Shown: positions 27,377-36,093, counted from the stretch's first letter. The stretch: DNA of 64,000 bases from an uncultured Rhodopila sp. (GCA_903932145.1 CAIZFE010000015.1:1-64000), one strand, 5' to 3'. A program made the numbers and translations. Notes: generated by a model from the letters alone, not told the origin.

Positions 27377-28356
27377 CAGTAACCGCGCGCGATGTCGAAA
27401 CGGTTGGGCAGCGGATCGCCGTCGCGGAACGCCCGGAGGTTGCTCAGGAAGATGTCCAGACTGCGAGGATTATAGGTCGCGGGATCGTCGGCGGAGGTGT
27501 GCGGGCTGATGATCAGGTTGGGCGTCGTCCAAAGCCGGTGGCCGGGCGGGATCGGTTCGGGCGTGAACACGTCCAGGACGGCGCCGGACAGATGTCCGTT
27601 GTCCAGCAGGTCACACAAGGCGTCCTGATCGAGCAGTCTGCCTCGGCCGATGTTCACCACACCGGCGCCGGAGGGGAGCGATTCCAGCCGCTTCCGAGTC
27701 ATCAGGCCGCGCGTGGCGTCTGTCAGCGGACAGGCGAGAACCAGGAACTCCGAGTGAGGCAGGACATCGTCCAGGGCGTCGAGGCCGACCACCGTTTCAC
27801 ACGACGGGTGCGGTGCGGGGTTCGCTCTGATGCCGGTGACGCGCATGCCAAACAGGGCCGCGTGTTCGGCGGTGGCGCCTCCGAGCGTGCCGAGACCGAC
27901 GACGGTCAGATTGCGTCCGTGGAGGACTGAACCCCACAGTTTGCGCCATTGCCCGAACCGCTGGTTGGTGATCATGGCGGGGATGCGGTTGGCCAGCATC
28001 AGGATGGACATGATGGCGAATTCACCGGATTTCGCCGCGTGGGTGCCTCGGTTGTTCATCAGAATGACCCCGGCGGGCAGCCAGTCGAACGGGGCCAGCC
28101 AGTCGAGGCCGGCGTTGGTCAGGAAGATCAGCTTCAGACGCGGCGCGGGGCAGGGGAATAGCGCCCGGATGACGCTGGCGTCGCAGACCAGTGCCTCGGC
28201 GTCGCGCATGCCGGCGAGGAAATCGGCAGGGGTTACGCCCAGGCTGACGTCATGGCCCTGGCTTATGTCCGGCGCTCGCGCCGCTGCCGCGTCCCACATG
28301 GCGTAGGAGAAATCGAACAGCGGGTCATTGTCCGGGTTCTGAAGGTGGATGCGCAT
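27376..28356 (-). CDS. D-2-hydroxyacid dehydrogenase (GhrA-like)
   Basis: A 326-residue NAD(P)-dependent 2-hydroxyacid dehydrogenase. The nucleotide-binding segment is VVGLGTLGGATAEHAALFGMRV, the catalytic arginine region is VNIGRGRLLDQDAL, and the catalytic histidine is in ISPHTSADDP. Closest in style to glyoxylate/hydroxypyruvate reductases. It probably reduces a 2-oxoacid such as glyoxylate or hydroxypyruvate. It forms a coupled pair with the Kef-type antiporter, which is unusual; a link to reactive carbonyl detoxification is an inference. Confidence 0.85.
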   Translation of the reverse strand: MRIHLQNPDNDPLFDFSYAMWDAAAARAPDISQGHDVSLGVTPADFLAGMRDAEALVCDASVIRALFPCPAPRLKLIFLTNAGLDWLAPFDWLPAGVILMNNRGTHAAKSGEFAIMSILMLANRIPAMITNQRFGQWRKLWGSVLHGRNLTVVGLGTLGGATAEHAALFGMRVTGIRANPAPHPSCETVVGLDALDDVLPHSEFLVLACPLTDATRGLMTRKRLESLPSGAGVVNIGRGRLLDQDALCDLLDNGHLSGAVLDVFTPEPIPPGHRLWTTPNLIISPHTSADDPATYNPRSLDIFLSNLRAFRDGDPLPNRFDIARGY

Positions 28357-28865
28357 GGTTGTAGCGTGCCACGGTCTCGGCTCTGTGGCGAGCCGCGTCC
28401 CGGCCAGCGTCCAATACCAGATTGCGTAGGTTTCGACCGCTCGGCCAGCCGCGATGCGACCATCGCTGCGCGCTCATCGGCGTCTCAAAAGCCATACCAT
28501 GAGAATTTGTCTCATTATAAGAGGCATTCTCCTCAATCCTCGGGTTCCCGCACGTAGCTGACGCCACTCTGAACCGCGCCGCCTCCAGCGGTCCGGCATC
28601 GGGATCAACGACCCGCGACGACAGTACGGTGAGGGTGCACAAGCCGGCAATACAGGTACGGGGAAAAATCGATGGCCGGATGCGGCGGAGGCAAGGGTTC
28701 CATTCCTGGGTTTGTAGACTGAAATAGGAAATTTGTCAAGATTTTTGCCGCTGACCGATACTTGGCCGCCGTACCGGCACATCCCGCGTGATCCCGGACG
28801 ATCCCACCATTCCCAGTATCAGGTGGCAGGTAACAGCCGCTGGCGTAACTGCGACCTCGCGGGGT
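28357..28865. other. Spacer without a convincing gene
   Basis: About 510 bases. Arginine/proline-rich frames (28325-28642 and 28474-28782 minus, 28252-28557 plus) lack ribosome sites. A TGAGA-N5-TCTCA dyad lies at about 28499-28513 in an AT-rich patch (28500-28545), roughly 150 bases upstream of the dehydrogenase, so it may be an operator for that gene. Otherwise nothing seen. Confidence 0.4.
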
Positions 28866-29300
28866 TTATTGTCCGTCTGTTCGGCTTGGAAAGAGGTATG
28901 GCGCAATGATGATCGCGATGGCGCCAACCTGGACCGTTGTGGCACCCAACAAGGCCATGATGACCTGGTTGGTGATAATCCGGTCGCCGGGGGACGAGAG
29001 GTGAAAGTAGATATTGCTTTCGTCCACTGCCGCCAGCACGCCCGGGACAATCAGCGTTGCGCTGTTGGCGCGGACAATGGTTTTCACGACCTGGTCGGCC
29101 ACCGATCTCCGCAGGTCGGCATCGCCTAATTTGATTTGATCATCGACGGACAGGCCTTCCGCCGCTTCCTTGAGGCTAACGGACGTTAAGTCGCCAGTGG
29201 CCATCGAGGATGCCGCGGCGGTTCCGGTCAGATTTCCAACGTTCGATGCCAACGGGACGGCCGCAGCGCCATCGTCTGGCGGGGATTGATCAGCCGGCAA
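28866..29300 (-). CDS. Hypothetical protein with C-terminal membrane helix
   Basis: A protein of up to 144 residues that I do not recognise. The first ~110 residues are soluble: an Ala/Ser-rich start, then SLKEAAEGLSVDDQIKLGDADLRRSVADQVVKTIVRANSA-like helical segments. Residues about 110-138 form a hydrophobic helix (VIMALLGATTVQVGAIAIIIAPYLF) before a short polar tail, so it is probably tail-anchored. The frame begins with TTG at 29300, overlapping the ribbon-helix-helix gene by 11 bases; an ATG at 29204 is an alternative start (112 aa). Its pairing with a small DNA-binding protein recalls toxin-antitoxin or regulator/effector modules, but no toxin family is evident. Confidence 0.55.
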   Translation of the reverse strand: MPADQSPPDDGAAAVPLASNVGNLTGTAAASSMATGDLTSVSLKEAAEGLSVDDQIKLGDADLRRSVADQVVKTIVRANSATLIVPGVLAAVDESNIYFHLSSPGDRIITNQVIMALLGATTVQVGAIAIIIAPYLFPSRTDGQ

Positions 29301-29499
29301 GAGAGATTTTCACGGCGCTCCTGCCTCCGCCCGGGGCGATGGTGATGGTATGGTCATCATCAGCGTGCTGGCTCGCGATACTCGCCAGAGCCAACGCTTT
29401 CCGGATGACCGCGGCATTCGTGTTGACGCCGAATGTCTGGCGCAACTGAGCGATGAATGCCGCCGTCCGTTCATCAACCTCAAAGCTGGTGACTGCCAT
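29290..29499 (-). CDS. Small ribbon-helix-helix-like protein
   Basis: 69 residues. The N-terminal MAVTSFEVDERTAAFIAQLRQTFGVNTNAAVIRKALALA fits a CopG/Arc-type ribbon-helix-helix: a short strand, helix one, a turn, then helix two with the N-T-A-A-V-I-R-K pattern. The C-terminal part (HTITIAPGGGRSAVKISLAG) is beta-like. ATG at 29499 is preceded by GGAAGGA. The promoter overlaps a perfect 7-bp inverted repeat, which suits an autoregulated operon. The partner gene overlaps its 3' end. It may be an antitoxin-like regulator; the family is not certain. Confidence 0.65.
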   Translation of the reverse strand: MAVTSFEVDERTAAFIAQLRQTFGVNTNAAVIRKALALASIASQHADDDHTITIAPGGGRSAVKISLAG

Positions 29500-29519
29500 G
29501 GTCGAGGTTCCTTCCGCTT

Positions 29520-29563
29520 AAACTATGCGAAAATTATATAGTTTGTGGTTGCCGCGGATGCAA
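29520..29563 (-). promoter_or_regulatory. Promoter with overlapping operator for the RHH operon
   Basis: On the minus strand a -35-like TTGCAT (29563-29558) is followed by TATATAAT (29540-29533), with 17 bases to TATATA. AAACTAT and ATAGTTT (29544-29538 and 29526-29520) form perfect inverted arms separated by 11 bases that cover the -10 element. It lies 20 bases upstream of the ribbon-helix-helix start. The rest of the spacer up to 29807 shows nothing clear. Confidence 0.55.
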
Positions 29564-29807
29564 TTCCGATCGACGCGGGCGGCCAACCGGGTGGCCAGGC
29601 AAGCGAACCCCGATAGCATCGCGTTCCGTGCCGGGGCAGGCGACGGTTTCACCCAGCAGCGCAGTCGGAGAGGCGGTCGTCTTCAATACCTGAATCCGAT
29701 GCGAGATTGTGTCGATGATCTCGGGAGGCGTTGCGACGATGACAATCGGGGATTGGGAAACGCCTGCATTGCGGGATATTGTTGCTATATTGCCATATGC
29801 CGCATCT

Positions 29808-30263
29808 TCACAGCAGGGTGCGGTGCGGATCTTCCAGGCTTAGCAACCAGCGTTTGGTGGGCAATCCGTCGCCACCGGAAAAGCCTCCGAGGTGCGTGGC
29901 CGCGACGACCCGGTGGCACGGGATGATCAGCGGGATCGGATTGCGCCCGTTGGCCTGTCCCACCGAACGGGGACTGCCCCCGGCGGCGGAAACGATATCC
30001 AGATAGGTGCGGGTTTCGCCATACGGGATGTCGCACAACGCCTTCCATACTTTGCGCTGATACGTCGATCCGGCGGGTGCCAGCGGTAAATCGAACGCTT
30101 TCAGCGCGCGGTCGAAGTAGGCCTGCAATTGGTCTCGCGCCTGCTCCAGCACGGCCGAGTGGTCCTGCTGCTCCACCCAGCCCCAGTCGAGGGAGACAAT
30201 TGACCCGTCCTCCTCAAAGACCGTGATATCACCCACCGGGGTATGGAGCGACAGTTGTGGCAT
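29808..30263 (-). CDS. ogt: Methylated-DNA--protein-cysteine methyltransferase
   Basis: A 151-residue MGMT/Ogt-type suicide repair enzyme that takes the alkyl group from O6-alkylguanine onto its own cysteine. The acceptor site is IIPCHRVV, with C116, and the helix-turn-helix DNA-binding part is YGETRTYLDIVSAAGGSPRSVGQANGRNP, which includes the arginine finger. It lacks the Ada regulatory domain. It is 68 bases downstream of the FAD oxidase gene on the same strand, so it may be read through from that operon. Confidence 0.92.
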   Translation of the reverse strand: MPQLSLHTPVGDITVFEEDGSIVSLDWGWVEQQDHSAVLEQARDQLQAYFDRALKAFDLPLAPAGSTYQRKVWKALCDIPYGETRTYLDIVSAAGGSPRSVGQANGRNPIPLIIPCHRVVAATHLGGFSGGDGLPTKRWLLSLEDPHRTLL

Positions 30264-30331
30264 GGAACAGATTCCCGATTAAAGACGCGCGAATGTCGAT
30301 ACCTTGGTTATGTTGGTGTCAAGGGTGTTGC

Positions 30332-31741
30332 TCAGGGCAATATCTTCCCCGGATTCATCCGGCCGTCCGGGTCCAGCGCCGTCTTGACCATCCGCATCAC
30401 GTCCATCGCTACCGCATCCTTGTGCGTGGCCATCGCGTGCCGTTTCGACTGGCCGATCCCGTGTTCGGCGGAAAAGCTGCCGCCCAGCGACACCGCGATG
30501 GCATTCACCATCGCCTCCGCCTCTCCCGCCCGGGCAAACCAGGCCGGTCGGTCAGTCATGCCATGCGGCGCGTGCAGGCTGACATGGATATTGCCGTCAC
30601 CCGCATGGCCAATGGCGGAGATACGGCCCTCCGGCCAACGCGCTATCAAGTCCCGCTCCACCATCCGAAGAAATTCGGGCACCGCGGAGACGGGCACAGC
30701 GGTGTCGGTCGAAACCGCGGCGGAATCCTTGCGTGAACACTCGGGGTAATCCTCGCGGATTTTCCAGATCATGCGCCGCTGCGCCTCACTGTCGGCGATC
30801 GCCGCATCGGACACGTCGCCGGCTTCCATCGCGGCGGCGAGGGCGTCTTCCATGATCTCCCGCAGGGGAATGCTGGCGTGGGCGGCGGCGAGTTCCACCA
30901 TCACGAACCATGGCGAGTCCAGCGGCAGCGGCATGCGCAGACCGACGCCATGCCGAGCCGCCATTTCCATGCAATAGCGGCCACAGAGTTCGAACGCGAT
31001 CACGTCGGCGCCGCTCTCCATCATGCGGCCGAACAGTGACAGGGCCGCATCGGGGGTGGGCACCGCGACGAACGCGGTTTCGACTCGTTTCAGGGCGGGT
31101 TGCAGGCGCATCGCGGCGGCGGTGATGACGCCCAGCGTGCCTTCGCCGCCGATGAACAGATGGCGCAGGGCGTAGCCGCTGTTGTCCTTACGGACGCGAC
31201 GCAAATCGTCGAGTATGCGGCCGTCGGGCAGCACCACTTCCAGACCCAGCACGAGTTCGCGCGCATTGCCGTAGCGCAACGTGCGGATGCCGCCGGCGTT
31301 GGTGGACAGCATGCCGCCGATCTGCGCCGTGCCTTGCGCGCCCCATTGGATCGGGAACAGCCGTTCGACGTCGGCCGCCGCCTGCTGGATGCTCTGCACG
31401 ACACATCCGGCCTCAGCCACGATCGAAAAATCACGCGGATCGATGGCTCGGACGCGGTTCATACGTTCGAGCGACAGAACGACCGATGGAGGACCATTGG
31501 CCGAGGGCACCGCCCCGCCGGACAACCCGGTGCGGCCGCCCGCCGGAACGATCGCGATCTGTGCATCGGCGCAGCGTTTGACGAGATCGGACACCTCTTG
31601 CGTGGTGCCGGGGCGCAAGACTGCTAAAGGCGTGCCGCGATAAGAGCCGCGCCAGTCCACCGCATAGGGGGCGACGTCGTCGATGGAGGTCAGTGCGTTC
31701 GCGGGACCGACGACGTCGGTCACGGCGGCAAGAAAGTCCAT
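30332..31741 (-). CDS. FAD-linked 2-hydroxyacid dehydrogenase/oxidase
   Basis: A 469-residue flavoprotein of the FAD-binding type 4 / FAD-oxidase C family (GlcD, D-lactate and D-2-hydroxyglutarate dehydrogenases). The PP-loop is IVPAGGRTGLSGGAVP, the FAD-binding segment is MLSTNAGGIRTLRYGN, and the metal/substrate histidines are in GHAGDGNIHVSLH and the C-terminal EHGIGQSKRH. It oxidises a D-2-hydroxyacid to the 2-oxoacid, passing electrons to a carrier. Located 117 bases after the HpaI-type aldolase, with a repeat element in between. The aldolase could supply or consume 2-oxoacids. Confidence 0.88.
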   Translation of the reverse strand: MDFLAAVTDVVGPANALTSIDDVAPYAVDWRGSYRGTPLAVLRPGTTQEVSDLVKRCADAQIAIVPAGGRTGLSGGAVPSANGPPSVVLSLERMNRVRAIDPRDFSIVAEAGCVVQSIQQAAADVERLFPIQWGAQGTAQIGGMLSTNAGGIRTLRYGNARELVLGLEVVLPDGRILDDLRRVRKDNSGYALRHLFIGGEGTLGVITAAAMRLQPALKRVETAFVAVPTPDAALSLFGRMMESGADVIAFELCGRYCMEMAARHGVGLRMPLPLDSPWFVMVELAAAHASIPLREIMEDALAAAMEAGDVSDAAIADSEAQRRMIWKIREDYPECSRKDSAAVSTDTAVPVSAVPEFLRMVERDLIARWPEGRISAIGHAGDGNIHVSLHAPHGMTDRPAWFARAGEAEAMVNAIAVSLGGSFSAEHGIGQSKRHAMATHKDAVAMDVMRMVKTALDPDGRMNPGKILP

Positions 31742-31771
31742 GTGTCGAAAGCCTTTCGCTAAATGTGCCGC

Positions 31772-31840
31772 CGGCCAAATCCCGTCATGGCGGGTGCAGG
31801 CCTGCCATCCAAGCCTTTTCGGCCGTTGCCCGCCATGACG
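31772..31840. repeat. REP-like element b with long inverted arms
   Basis: CGTCATGGCGGG (31783-31794) and CCCGCCATGACG (31829-31840) are perfect 12-bp inverted arms. The left part, 31772-31811, is 35/40 identical to 59743-59782. An inner palindrome GCAGGCCTGC lies at 31796-31805. It sits inside a probable operon, between the aldolase stop and the FAD oxidase start. Confidence 0.75.
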
Positions 31841-31858
31841 ATGAGGGTCTGTGGTTCT

Positions 31859-32644
31859 TTACGTCCCCAGCGTCTTCCGCAGGAAGCCGGTTCGCGATTG
31901 GGCGCCCGCCAGCATGAATGAGGCATCCTGCCCGGACAGGATAAACCGAGCACCCATGTCGATGTAACGGGGCATGATCGCCTCGTTATAGATGCCGGCC
32001 ATGCCGGGGAATTTTCCGTGCTTCTCACAGGCGGCGATCATCGTGCCATAAGCCTCGGCCAGCCGGTCGTTGCCGAAATCACCGGGGATACCCATTTCGG
32101 CGCACAAATCATTGGAGCCGATCAGCAGCACGTCCACACCCGGCACTGAGGCGATCTCCGCCGCGTTGGCGATGGCTGTCGGCGTTTCCAGCATCACCAC
32201 CGTCAGGTTGGCCGCGTTCAGCGCTTTCACCGCGTCGCCGGTGCTGAGCTTGCCCAATTGATAGTGCGGCCCCCAACCGCCGACCGACCGATGCCCGATC
32301 GGCGGATATTTCAGTTTCTCGACGACCTCGCGCGCCTCGGCGGCTGTATCGACATGCGGCATGACGATGCCCATCGCGCCGTTATCCAGCGCTCGGGTGG
32401 CGATCGAATATTGCCCGTTCGGCACGCGCGCGATCGGGGCGATCCCGGCATCCAGCGCGGCGGCGGAGATCTGGGCGCAGGCGTCCAGCGACATGGTGCC
32501 ATGCTCCATATCCAGGAACAGCCAGTCGAAGCCGGCGGTGGCCATCATCTTGGCGACTTCCACGCTACGGGTGGTGCGGATGCCGACACCCAGGGATAGT
32601 TGGCCTTGCTCCAGCTTTTCGCGGGCGACGTTGCGGACGGACAT
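31859..32644 (-). CDS. HpcH/HpaI family class II aldolase
   Basis: A 261-residue HpaI-type metal-dependent aldolase, which typically cleaves 4-hydroxy-2-oxoacids to pyruvate plus an aldehyde. Family blocks seen are FDWLFLDMEHGTMS (metal-ligand glutamate region), IARVPNGQYSIATRALDNGAMGIVMPHVDTAAEA, MLETPTAIANAAEI and VLLIGSNDLCAEMGIPG. Substrate unknown. It lies 15 bases after the serine hydrolase gene; together with the dioxygenase and FAD oxidase genes it suggests a small catabolic route. Confidence 0.9.
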   Translation of the reverse strand: MSVRNVAREKLEQGQLSLGVGIRTTRSVEVAKMMATAGFDWLFLDMEHGTMSLDACAQISAAALDAGIAPIARVPNGQYSIATRALDNGAMGIVMPHVDTAAEAREVVEKLKYPPIGHRSVGGWGPHYQLGKLSTGDAVKALNAANLTVVMLETPTAIANAAEIASVPGVDVLLIGSNDLCAEMGIPGDFGNDRLAEAYGTMIAACEKHGKFPGMAGIYNEAIMPRYIDMGARFILSGQDASFMLAGAQSRTGFLRKTLGT

Positions 32645-32659
32645 GTTCGTTTCCTTTTG

Positions 32660-34102
32660 TTATGAGTAGCAGTCGATCGTCGTGGCGATCAATCGGTTCA
32701 AAGCCGCCATATCCATCGCATGGTCGGTTTCGTTGGATACCGCGACGGTCAGGCGTTGGCTTCGCAGGATAAACAATTTCTGGTCGGAGGCGCCGGATGC
32801 CCAGGCGGTATCGCGCGGCAAATCCGGAAACCCGCCGCCGATGTTGGAACGGAAGCACGCGGCATAATTGGTGCCGGTGTGGGAGGGTGTCAGGGCGTAA
32901 TTCACCCAGCCCTCAGGCAGCAAACGCTCGCCGTTCCAGACACCGTCGTTTAGATACAGCACACCTAATTTGGCGTAGTCCCGCAACGTTGCGTACCCGG
33001 CGCCGGACGCGATCAGGTTGCCGGTGATGTCGGCGGAATGCTGGTAGCTGCCCATGCCCAGCCGATCTACCAGCAGTCCGTAGGCGGTCTGGTAGTAGGG
33101 CAATCCGCGTCGTTCTATTTGATCGCGGATGATCGCCCCCAGCACGTTCATACCGCTGTTAACGTAACGGAATACCGAACCGGGGATAGTCGCGACGATG
33201 GATCGTTGCGCGGCCGTGAACGCGTCGCCAGCCTCCTGATAGACCGCGCTGTTTTCGAAGCCGATTTGCGTGGACCCGTCTTCGAGTCGCACCGGGAACG
33301 CCAGGCCGGACCGCATGCGCACCAGATGATCCAGCGTGATCAACCGGTGGATACCGCGCGGATCGGACCACAGCGGCGCCGGCGCCGGATCGTGCATGGA
33401 TCGCAGCCACCCCTGATGCGCCAGCCGCCCGATCACCGTGCAGGTGATCGCCTTGGTCATCGACCAGCTCGGAGTCGCCCGATCCGGCCGCCCGAAGGCG
33501 CTGTATCGTTCTGTCAGAACCCGGTCGGGCGACGCAATCAGAACGCCGTAAAGACCGGGGGAACTGGCGAAGAATACATCCAGTGCGGACGTCAGGGCCG
33601 CAGGTGCCTGACCCGCCTCCACCGCATCGCCTCGCGGCCACGCCTTGGCGGCATCGGGTGCTGGCCGAACGATGGCCGTTGTGTCGAAGGCAGGGACGGT
33701 GTGCGAACCGAGCAGAATGCTGCCGAAGCCGGTGCGAGCCAGCGCATGCCCGACGGTGTCACCCCAGCGAACCGTGGCACGCTGGTCGACGGCGTCCATG
33801 TCGATCAAGAACCGGCCAGCGGCGAAATCGGCGTCAGCCTGTGCCTGGATGGAAGGACCCTTGGCGTGAGCACTCAGGCCGGAGGGAAGCTGCGCGACCC
33901 GCAGACGGAAGTTGCAGTCAGCGGTGGCGCGATCCAGCCCGCTGATGAACATCATGTCGGCATAGCGCTTGGCCGCGAAGTTCACCGTCCGCTGCCGCAA
34001 TGCCGCTGCCGACCCGTCGTAAATGATCGGATCGACCGGGCCGGTGGCGGCCAGATGCGGCGTGCGGTCGAAGATGGTCTCCACCCACGCAGGCTGCGTC
34101 AT
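32660..34102 (-). CDS. Beta-lactamase family serine hydrolase
   Basis: A 480-residue protein of the class C beta-lactamase/penicillin-binding fold. The nucleophile motif is SMTK (S214-K217) and the second motif is YVN (Y313-N315), inside FRYVNSGMNVL. The N-terminal ~170 residues precede the catalytic domain and are not typical. Family members are esterases, D-amino-acid amidases or 6-aminohexanoate oligomer hydrolases. No signal peptide is seen, so a peptidoglycan role is unlikely. The frame is open to 35008 but that part overlaps the dioxygenase in another frame; ATG at 34102 overlaps the dioxygenase stop (ATGA). Confidence 0.85.
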   Translation of the reverse strand: MTQPAWVETIFDRTPHLAATGPVDPIIYDGSAAALRQRTVNFAAKRYADMMFISGLDRATADCNFRLRVAQLPSGLSAHAKGPSIQAQADADFAAGRFLIDMDAVDQRATVRWGDTVGHALARTGFGSILLGSHTVPAFDTTAIVRPAPDAAKAWPRGDAVEAGQAPAALTSALDVFFASSPGLYGVLIASPDRVLTERYSAFGRPDRATPSWSMTKAITCTVIGRLAHQGWLRSMHDPAPAPLWSDPRGIHRLITLDHLVRMRSGLAFPVRLEDGSTQIGFENSAVYQEAGDAFTAAQRSIVATIPGSVFRYVNSGMNVLGAIIRDQIERRGLPYYQTAYGLLVDRLGMGSYQHSADITGNLIASGAGYATLRDYAKLGVLYLNDGVWNGERLLPEGWVNYALTPSHTGTNYAACFRSNIGGGFPDLPRDTAWASGASDQKLFILRSQRLTVAVSNETDHAMDMAALNRLIATTIDCYS

Positions 34103-34971
34103 TGCGCGGGGACCGTATCGAAGAAACGGGTCTTCATGCCCTTTTGATTTTCGTACAGCGAGCCTTGCAGGACGGCCGGCGGCAACGGCAGCCGCACGGG
34201 AGCCGGCGCCAACCGGGGTTGCCGCGGTTCCCCCGCCACCATCAGCGCATCGAATGCCGCGATTCCGCCCGGGAAGCCCAGGATCGGCCACGCATCCGCC
34301 GCCCTGTATTGAAACAGCAGCAGCCGGCGGTCGCGGTCGGACACGTTCGGCGCCGAACCATGCACGGCGCGGACATGATGCACGGTGATGCTGCCGGCCT
34401 TGCCGGTCAGGGCGATGGCTTTGCTGTAGTCGACGTCCCGGTTCCCGGGGTCCATCGCACCGCAGAACACACCGTTGGCATGGTGATCGAAGGTCGGGCC
34501 TTTGTGACTGCCCGGAATGATCATCAGCGGGCCGTTTTCCATCGCCATGTCGTCGAAGCCGACACCAACCGCCGCGAGATTGTCGTTGGTGTGCGGATAG
34601 AACGCCCAGTCCTGGTGCCATTCGACCGGAGCGCCAAACCCGGCGCATTTCATGTTCAGCTTGGCGGTATCGAAACGGATGTCCGGACCCCACAGGGCTT
34701 GCAGCACAGCAATGATCTTCGGATGCCGGGACAGCGCCGCATACGCCGGGTCGTGTAGATGCGCGGCCTTGATGCGCCGGACCCTGGGGTTTTCGGCCGA
34801 GTGGCTGTCTTCCAGGTCGTAGATTTCGGTGTGCTTGGTCAGGCCACGGGCGCGCTGCACAAAGCCGTCGGTGACGTCGCTCAGTGTCCGCACCTCCCGC
34901 GGCGTCAGCACGTCCGGCACGACGATGGCGCCGACTTCGTTGTATTCGTCGATCTGGGCCTTGGTGAGCAT
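34099..34971 (-). CDS. Phytanoyl-CoA dioxygenase (PhyH) family protein
   Basis: A 290-residue Fe(II)-dependent oxygenase, most likely 2-oxoglutarate-linked. The iron triad is H119-x-D121 (VEWHQDWAFYPHTNDN) and a distal H204 (VRAVHGSAPN), with R-containing RLLLFQYRAADAW after it. Family members hydroxylate aliphatic carbons, phosphonates or other small acids. It is the first gene of a minus-strand set continuing with the serine hydrolase, aldolase and FAD oxidase. A divergent FAH-family gene starts 190 bases away. Confidence 0.9.
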   Translation of the reverse strand: MLTKAQIDEYNEVGAIVVPDVLTPREVRTLSDVTDGFVQRARGLTKHTEIYDLEDSHSAENPRVRRIKAAHLHDPAYAALSRHPKIIAVLQALWGPDIRFDTAKLNMKCAGFGAPVEWHQDWAFYPHTNDNLAAVGVGFDDMAMENGPLMIIPGSHKGPTFDHHANGVFCGAMDPGNRDVDYSKAIALTGKAGSITVHHVRAVHGSAPNVSDRDRRLLLFQYRAADAWPILGFPGGIAAFDALMVAGEPRQPRLAPAPVRLPLPPAVLQGSLYENQKGMKTRFFDTVPAQ

Positions 34972-35161
34972 GGGGTTCCTCCGCTCTTTGAACCGACGCT
35001 ACACGCACGCCATCGGTTTGTCATTGCAGGCTACCCGTCAGAAGCGACGACCCGGGACCGAAGTAGAAGGATGGACACCGCAGCGGTTTGACCCGCGAAC
35101 CGAGACGCAGGTATCGTGCTGAAATCAGTCTAATCCAGACTCAAATCTATCAGGAGTGACT

Positions 35162-36046
35162 ATGCGGTTCACAACAATGGAGATCGCGGGCCGCGCACAA
35201 CCGGTCGTGATCTCGCCCGATGGACTCAGTTTTGTTCCCGTCACATCAATCCTTCCGGGGTTCGCAGGCGACCTGATCGACCTGATCACCCAAATCCCCT
35301 CGCCGGCACGGACGTTCGGGTCAATCGCCGGCTGGCAAAGCCTGGATGGCCACCGGCTGCTTGCCCCGATCCCTGTCCCGCGACGCAACATCTTTTGCGT
35401 CGGCAAGAACTACCACGAGCACGCGGCGGAGTTCGCTCAGTCCGGCTTCGACACCTCGGCAGCCACGGGCGAAACCGCACCCGCCTTTCCGGTCATCTTC
35501 ACCAAAGCGCCCTCCACGGTCATCGCCGATGGTGACACCGTCCAACGGTTCGCGCATGTGACGGAACAACTGGATTACGAGGCCGAACTGGCGGTGATTA
35601 TCGGCAGTCCGGGCCGAGGCATCACGCCGGCTGACGCGTTGGATCACGTCTGGGGCTACACCATCGTCAACGACGTAACCGCCCGTGATCTGCAACAAAA
35701 ACATCGCCAATGGTTCCTGGGCAAATCCATGGACACGTTCTGTCCGATGGGTCCCTGGATCGTCACCGCCGATGAGGTCGGCGATCCGGCGACACTCGGG
35801 GTAAAATGCTGGGTCAATGGCGAACTGCGACAGAACGCCAACACGCGTGACCTGATCTTCGACATTCCCACCATCATCGCGACGCTGTCCGCCGGCATGA
35901 CGTTGTTGCCGGGCGATGTTATCGCGACCGGCACACCGGCGGGCGTTGGCATCGGCTTCAAGCCACCCAGGTTTCTCAATCCGGGCGACACCATGAAAAT
36001 AGCGATCGACAAGTTGGGTGCGCTGACCAATGTCGTGGCCGAGTGA
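35162..36046 (+). CDS. Fumarylacetoacetate hydrolase family protein
   Basis: A 294-residue FAH-fold enzyme. IFCVGKNYHEHAAEF, YEAELAVIIGSPGRGI (metal ligands in EAE), WGYTIVNDVTARDLQQKHRQWFLGKSMDTFCPMGPWIVT and GDVIATGTPAGVG are the standard blocks. Such enzymes hydrolyse C-C bonds in acylpyruvates or decarboxylate oxaloacetate-like compounds. AGGAG (35152-35156) sets ATG at 35162. The stop overlaps a GTG of the next frame, so it probably heads the TctC/ModA-like/TctBA cluster and acts on the imported compound. Confidence 0.9.
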   Translation: MRFTTMEIAGRAQPVVISPDGLSFVPVTSILPGFAGDLIDLITQIPSPARTFGSIAGWQSLDGHRLLAPIPVPRRNIFCVGKNYHEHAAEFAQSGFDTSAATGETAPAFPVIFTKAPSTVIADGDTVQRFAHVTEQLDYEAELAVIIGSPGRGITPADALDHVWGYTIVNDVTARDLQQKHRQWFLGKSMDTFCPMGPWIVTADEVGDPATLGVKCWVNGELRQNANTRDLIFDIPTIIATLSAGMTLLPGDVIATGTPAGVGIGFKPPRFLNPGDTMKIAIDKLGALTNVVAE

Positions 36047-36093
36047 GCGTTTTCCGGCCTCCGGCAATCCCGGCAAAAACAGAGTGGAATGCG

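Noticed and set aside
28325-28642. A 105-codon minus-strand frame upstream of the 2-hydroxyacid dehydrogenase.
   Set aside because: It overlaps the dehydrogenase start, has no ribosome site, and its composition is unlike a real protein.
32660-35008. A 782-codon open frame that looks like one large protein.
   Set aside because: Its first 302 codons overlap the PhyH-family gene in another frame and read as arginine/proline-rich shadow sequence; the hydrolase starts at ATG 34102.
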